A stretch of 64,000 bases of DNA from Dipylidium caninum (lineage: Eukaryota > Platyhelminthes > Cestoda > Cyclophyllidea > Dipylidiidae). The stretch spans positions 186,001-250,000 of the forward strand of contig QEYB01000646.1 in assembly GCA_017562135.1 (NCBI GenBank), in the 5' to 3' direction. The notes below the pieces were generated by a model that was given only the letters and a program-made list of their open reading frames with translations, made no database searches and was not told the DNA's origin. The translations under genes were made by a program, and so were the position numbers. Below are positions 50,337 to 64,000 of this stretch, piece after piece; the first letter of the stretch is position 1; the number at the start of each line of letters is the position of its first letter.

Positions 50337-51457
50337 TCACAAAGTGCCTCTCAAGAGTTCATTTATTGCGACGGTCTGGAGCGGACAAATGTCCACATAA
50401 TTGGCGCATATTCCAGCTAAAGCCTCGTTCTTTAATCTTTCCATTTCTTCCTCCCCATCCACTGCGTTAAGTCGGGTTTCCATAGATCTAGCTAAACGCA
50501 TAGGCGACGTTAGAGGCGGCGCGATTCGTGGCAGAATCTCGCAACTGCTGGAACCGGCAATGGGATGACAAGGAACAGGAAGGTTAGAAGTATTATCAGG
50601 TGGATTTTGAAATTCTAACATTGCGTAATTCAAAGTATGAGTCGAGGTCGGAGGCGCTGTCATCGTACCACGACTGCGCAGAAAGCTTCGTACGTTCTCA
50701 TACGTGCCTACACGTGGCTATGAAGGTAAAATATGCTAAATTCTCTCATAACTCAAGTCAAAATTATATGCCAAAACAAACACGTTACCAAAGACAGCGG
50801 ATGATGCCTTTCCGAAAATGACTCAATTGTATTAGTCAGTGGAAGTGCAGAAGACGGAGGTGGAGGTGTCGGCAATCCCAGACAGTCTGTATCACTCATA
50901 TCACATCTAATATAACATTGATCGGTCTTTTCTTGGTACGTCAATTCATCTGCTATAGGAAGCAGACTTGCCCAAGATCGGTTTAACGCCGGAGAAAGAA
51001 TCGAAGGGATGTTAACGTAGGCACGAGCAGTGGTTATCGGTGGTGGCGGTGGAGGTATAGATGGTGGGGAAGATCGACTTATGGACGGACAAAAGACAGC
51101 TGAACGTGTCTTCAGAGTCCTCGAACGTTTCTGGTGATCGATATAAGCCTTAAATGAGAGCGAAGTTACAAAGCTTTAGGTGTTCGTGATAAATAAAAAC
51201 AAATTTGCTTTTTAAACATGAATACCTCCAAGTTTTGCCGAAAATCTGTGATATCTGAGATGCGGAAGAGGTAATGTCCTTCACCATGTGGGGCTCGCCG
51301 ACCGGTTTCCATCTTGAAGAAACAGCCATGAAAGGCGAATTGGCGGAGTGTGGTCAATGGCCATTCCAACCGAAGAGTCTCAATTGCGGACTCTGGGGGC
51401 TGAGTGGATGCAGAGAGATTCGTAACTGTGGGTGCCTCTGAATCCGCACTCTGGCGA
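50337..51457 (-). CDS. FRS2-like docking protein with IRS-type PTB domain (3' part)
   Basis: Minus-strand exons: 51226 to about 51457, 50789-51148 and 50337-50717 (stop 50337-50339), with phase-0 joins. The first exon ends a PTB domain: RLEWPLTTLRQFAFHGCFFK, then METGRRAPHGEGHYLFR, compared with ...LRRYG...F.FESGRRC.TGQG.F.F in FRS2 and DOK proteins. The next exons are Ser/Pro-rich and carry tyrosines in docking-like settings: AYVNI, LTYQE, CYIRC, TYENV (a YxN form, as bound by GRB2) and HTLNYAMLEFQ, which resembles LNYIQVDLE near the FRS2 C-terminus. Such adaptors couple receptor tyrosine kinases to GRB2/SHP2. The upstream end of the PTB exon (51450, 51457 or 51522) and the N-terminal exons are not resolved. 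A DOK-type protein is the main alternative. Confidence 0.75.
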
Positions 51458-51522
51458 CTGAGTAAAGTGGTGGGGAGAACACATTTAACGGGAAATATAC
51501 AATTACAAATAAACGCAGTTAA

Positions 51523-53344
51523 CTACCAGCTTTCCTCCCACCTATCTGAAAAGAGATTAATTGAGATTGTCAAAAGAATAGTTTAAGAAACATTCGTCCC
51601 AACACATACGTCTTGAACTAGGTGCTAGTGAACATCAGACCCATTTTGACTATAGTGTTTTGAGAATCGTAGACCATTAAATTACCAATCGAAGTCCTTT
51701 ATTAAGCGTGGCCACAATATCATTACGTTAAAAATCAAGAGGCCTTCCTTTGAAAATGACACCACTTTTAAATTAAGATTCGTTCAATCTCTTACAAAAT
51801 GTACCTATATTTACACTTCATAATGCTAAGTTTTCGACTAATATCCTGACTATCCGCCAGACGAAGGGGAAATAATTCGGTTCACGCACAGAATTGGCGC
51901 AGCGTGTGTTTAAAAATGCACCAGCATTCTTTGCAGCCGAGGGTGGGGGCGAGGAGGGGACAAATAGGCCTGAAATGGGCAGGTATGCTGTACACGACGT
52001 TCATGCCTTAAATCGCGGTTGGCCAACAGTACTGGCACGGATGGCAAGTGTACTCGACTAATATTTAGCCACACGAGTTAGCAAAAATTAGTGTTCAGTT
52101 GTTGACTATGTTAACTTTTCGTGCCATCATTGGAACTTCTGATACGAAACTAGAAACTAAGTTCGAAACTGGTTTTCTTAAACTAAAGATTTGGAGTTCA
52201 TTGGAATAAGCAGATCAGATACCTCCCACAAGTCAAAATATGAAATATCTGAAAGGGTAGAGCTCATGTAAAGATCTAGTAAACTGGTTTAGATACCATC
52301 TAGGACTTAAAGGTTGCGACTGCGATAAAGCGTGTCCTCACCATTTTATGACGGATATTTAAAAAGAGGCTAGGCTTAATTCAGTCCGTAAGCTTACGGA
52401 TACCAGGCCTAATGCTACAAACGTAGGTTCGTGTAACATATGGTGGACAAAAAAAAGTTTTTTCTAAATGAGACGAAGCTGAAGAAGGAAAGTGGGAAAT
52501 GAGATTGGTGAAGAGCCGAGTTTTTGAGAAAGAAGTTCGCTCTCATTTAATGTAGTAAAGCAAGAATCCTAGTCATACCTCATATGTGTCTACATATCAG
52601 AAGGAAAAAGCTCAGCCACAAGCTGGTCCCCAGGAAAAGCAAGTGATCTTATAATCTAGTAAATAGTTACCCACCCCAATGGAGTAGAAATGCCACACAA
52701 AGAATGACCAATCCTCTAAAAATCCAAGCAGTTGTTGAGTTTTATGAAGCATTGGAAAAATAATGACTAAGCCAAGAAGTTTTTAATCAATTGTTTTAGT
52801 ATCAGTAAATCTTAGTAAAAACTTCCACAGAGAGGTCGACAAAACCTACCCTAACTACGTGTCCACAGTTGGAAATTTATAAAACAACTGACAAAAGTTC
52901 TGAACAAAATCTGACGGTAGCATATCTCAAGTTTTCAGGATTATTAAACTATTCGAACATTTAAACATTAAATAACGCCCATGAACGTAAATCCCCGAAG
53001 TACCCCATTTCAATGGTATTAAATACGCATATTTGAAAGATTAACGCACTTATGCTTCGATTTCTTCGACATTAATGTTGACCATAATTGTTTAACGCCG
53101 CGTTTACGTAAATTTAACGGACTAGTAACATTAGACCAAGGTTTTCGACCAGTGGAGAAACATCCAGGTTGGGAAGAGAGTAATGACTGAGAAGAGAAAT
53201 CCGCAACGTTCTCCATTGTCCAATAGGGTAAGTCAAAAAGAGTACCCGAATTCAGTCGATTGCAGGGGAGTGTAAAACCATAGTTGGCTATTAAAAAAAA
53301 CGACCTGTCATAACATGAATGGGTTTAGAGAAAATAACAGCTGC
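51523..53344. other. AT-rich stretch upstream of the FRS2-like PTB exon
   Basis: This probably contains intron and N-terminal exons of the FRS2-like gene, but none could be assigned. A minus frame at 53019-53216 (basic and Ser-rich, 65 codons) is a weak candidate without clear splice partners. Confidence 0.4.
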
Positions 53345-53944
53345 TCAAAACTCACAACAATTTTGTGGGGAGCTAAGGAGCTCCATATCACCGGGACCAC
53401 CTAAGAAGGCAGGTATTTTCAGATTTAACCCGCTAGAAGAAAAAATAAGAGAGCCGTTCGAACAGGTGATAAACCCAGTTATCCGACAAGCTTCTAATTG
53501 CATTCGTGAAGCTGATCTTAAACGTATAGTCGCATCGTCGGTCAGATCAAGGAAATCAGACTTTTGAAGTGAAACCGTGGATGTGAGCCTGGACCCTTGG
53601 CCGAAAAATGCGCTGTTCTTCTTGGATGATTTTTGTGGAAGAGGCGGTTTCGTTAATTCATTTAACGGTGGACGGGAAGTGCACATTGGCAAACCCGAGG
53701 ATGTCAATGAACTGCGGATAAAGTGGGCAGGCAAAATCGTAGCCTCGAGATGTTGGTTAGAAGGCAGATCACCAAGCCAAATACCGCATAGTTCAGCAGA
53801 AAACGAAAATTTATTCGCAAATTTCGGGACGCAATGCACATTTGGGGAACCATAAGTGATGGCCTCAGAAGCGGGATAACTTAGAAAATTCATTTGTTTG
53901 ACATAGATACAAACGTAAGTAAACTCAATAAAATAGATGGTCAT
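53345..53944 (-). CDS. Unidentified long open frame, possible exon
   Basis: This frame stays open for about 200 codons on minus in an AT-rich setting, where stops are expected often. It is Ser/Leu/Pro-rich with segments such as KPPLPQKSSKKNSAFF and QKSDFLDLTDDATIRLRSAS, and no domain was recognised. A GTGAGT donor-like site occurs at its 3' end, so it may be an exon of the FRS2-like gene downstream or of a separate gene. The true start is unclear, since an internal AG in the first third could be the acceptor. Plus-strand frames of 82 and 92 codons overlap it, which weakens the case. Confidence 0.3.
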   Translation of the reverse strand: MTIYFIEFTYVCIYVKQMNFLSYPASEAITYGSPNVHCVPKFANKFSFSAELCGIWLGDLPSNQHLEATILPAHFIRSSLTSSGLPMCTSRPPLNELTKPPLPQKSSKKNSAFFGQGSRLTSTVSLQKSDFLDLTDDATIRLRSASRMQLEACRITGFITCSNGSLIFSSSGLNLKIPAFLGGPGDMELLSSPQNCCEF

Positions 53945-55109
53945 AAGATGCTCAAGGGAATCAGCATTGGCTGCATTGACAATAAAACCATTGAAAAATC
54001 TCTAAAAACAAAAATGAAGACGCGAAGACGACCACTCAAATAATTGTCAGGCTCTTGACGGGGATGAGTACAGTCTATATGGTGTAATAAAACAAAGTAT
54101 ATGATAATTGTAAAAAATTGATTAACTCAAAAGTGCTATTTACATGTGGTATCTAATTGGCATAACACAACTGTAGGATAACGATATATGTCTAAAGGTT
54201 TTGTATGTATTATATCCCTCAAAAACTTTAAAACCTCAGGTGCTCAAATCAAAGCATTTTCAAAATGAAAGCTGGACAATGGGAGTTAAAATCTTCCGGA
54301 GCATTAACGCAGCATTATCGTTTGTTGTCAACCTACATCTGGTGAATATATTGTCTTCATCAATACGCTCTCCTGGCTGAGGGGGGGGTGGGAAACGTCC
54401 TGCCTATTAGACTTGTCAGCGCCTTCTGGCCTTTATATTATAGTAAAATCCTATATGCTAGTTAAATGTTAACTCCATTAACTGCTGTGGCATTCGGCTT
54501 TAAAACGGGCTGAATAAATGTTTTGGATGATAAAAGACGGGACACATGTAACACGTAATTTACGCAGAAATAAAATGAGGCATATGATTTAGCGATATGA
54601 TGTTACATACTGTTATGATGTGCTAATATTGTCTTGACGGACCCGCTCTTTTCGACGTTGTCAGACCTTGTTGAAGGTTTTCGATGATGTATCTGTTTCT
54701 CGGTTTGCCAATTCATTTTTGCTATCGGGTTGTCTCCTACGTGAATGAATAGTAAGAACTCATATATTTAGATTCAACCTAATTTTCTTTGTCTTCGTTG
54801 TAACCGTATAGCTTGCGACCGATTAAGACTCTTTTGACGACCATTCTTTCAACTTTTATTCGGCGGTGTGTTTTTTCCTCGGCATGCCGTTCTTCTGATA
54901 TATTAACTTGCTAGTTTGTGTTTTAGTGTTTGCATGGCGGTGGCTTATCCATGACCTCCGAAATTTTCTATGGATTTTTACTAGATCTGCCATTCCAAAA
55001 ATATTTATAAAAGTATTCCCTGCCGCCTATGATGTGGTTACGTTGGGTTCTCATGTTTTCTTTGCTTGTTAATTATTTTGACATCAAAATTTTTATGACA
55101 TAACACAGG
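53945..55109. other. AT-rich upstream region of PSD/EFA6
   Basis: No gene recognised. An acceptor-like AACACAG directly before ATG 55110 suggests that the PSD/EFA6 transcript has at least one upstream, perhaps non-coding, exon in this region or further left. Confidence 0.45.
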
Positions 55110-63061
<7,952 letters not shown>

Positions 63062-64000
63062 GTATGTCCTTTTGTTATAGTGGCTGGACATTTTGAAATC
63101 TGATGATATTAAGAAGTTTCTCTTCAATTAACTATTTTAACGGAACATACCATTTGAAATACCCATTTGCTAGAATTTCGGAAAATTCGCGTCTGTATCT
63201 CTTAAACTAGCTGTTATAGAGTACAGAAGTTTGTCCAATCCTATGCTTATCGAACGTTTTTTCTCTGATGTACCAACTTATAACTACTTTAAGACGTTAC
63301 CATTTAAGTGAGGGGTCCAAATTACCCATAACTTTTAGTTAAATCATTTATTCCAGATCCCTGTACAGCAATCTTTCGATTTTACTTCCCCCATAAGTAT
63401 TCATTCCCCCATTCTGTTGACTCATCCTTATTCCTGTGCTGCCGTCGGTTTTTTTCAGTTTCTCTCCCTAGTGAAGCTAAAAGACACTCGAAAAGATGGA
63501 CGCTGTGTACTGACTGGGTTGGAAGTTGATGGTTTAGCTATTTTTTGCCTTTCGTACTGCTTACGTGGTTACACTGTTTCTAATATATTCGCATTAACAG
63601 TCAGTCGGAAGTTCTTTAATGAGTTTCTAGTAATCACTCTTTTTCGAGTTTGCACGATGCGCAAGGAATTGGCTATTCAAGATGATTGCTCCACTCCTTG
63701 TTCACCTCAAGAAATTCTGTCGCGTTTTTGGCCCCCACTGAGGTGGTATTCAGAGCTACTGGGGTAGAAGGGAGACTACTTATGAATAGTAGGCGATTAG
63801 AAATACAAATAGGAGCTTCGGAGATGGTGCAAGCTGTCGAGTTGGCGCTTCTGAAATACTATTACTAACGAACACCAAATTTAAGGACAAAGTTATTTGG
63901 ACAATTTTTAACGCTTTAGCATGGAAATGCCAGCATTTAATTTAATGTACGGAGGTCCGCCAGTGGGATCAGTAGCTCCAATGCTCCCCAGCGGTGTCTA
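63062..64000. other. PSD/EFA6 intron region and window end
   Basis: Two possible further exons can be seen but not proved. One starts after CCCTAG near 63475 and reads EAKRHSKRWTLC in the phase left by the previous exon. The other starts after GCTTTAG near 63920 and reads MEMPAFNLMYGGPPVGSVAP to the window edge. Confidence 0.3.

Overview
This is a piece of animal nuclear DNA. Genes are split into many exons with GT..AG introns, several of them very short, and the protein families are metazoan: follistatin, an Ajuba-family LIM protein, MOB1, an FRS2-like PTB adaptor and the Arf6 exchange factor PSD/EFA6. Compact genes, short introns and a 21-nt micro-exon would suit a flatworm or related spiralian, but the species is an inference with low confidence. 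No bacterial operons, CRISPR array, complete transposon gene or RNA gene could be supported. Exon models were made by matching reading frames, splice signals, intron phases and family resemblance by eye.

Layout: (1) 45-823, the 3' end of a SMYD-type SET/MYND methyltransferase gene (+). (2) 1971-3134, a mitochondrial ATPase inhibitor IF1 gene (+) with two alternative last exons. (3) 3.2-22.5 kb, a GC-rich, gene-poor stretch in which only a complete follistatin gene (-, 8426-12010) is convincing. It also holds a diverged inverted repeat with arms of about 2.1 kb (14.9-17.0 and 20.36-22.5 kb). (4) 26753-31632, an Ajuba/LIMD1-type three-LIM gene (-). (5) 34941-38449, MOB1 (+), head to head with the Ajuba gene. 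(6) 36.14-48.08 kb, a palindrome with 5.8-kb arms around a 324-bp AT-rich loop. The left arm holds the last two MOB1 coding exons and a TMEM14-like gene. The right arm holds inverted copies of both, and a third TMEM14 copy abuts its outer end. (7) 50337 to about 51457, the 3' part of an FRS2-like PTB adaptor (-). (8) 55110 to the window end, the 5' half of PSD/EFA6 (+), with the Sec7 domain spread over four exons.

Functional themes: Ajuba-family LIM proteins and MOB1 both act on the LATS/Warts kinase of the Hippo pathway, and here they are divergent neighbours. Follistatin antagonises activin/BMP ligands. The FRS2-like adaptor and EFA6 belong to receptor tyrosine kinase and Arf6/membrane traffic signalling. 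The most unusual parts are the large palindrome with its partial MOB1 duplication and three TMEM14 copies, and the twin terminal exons of IF1.
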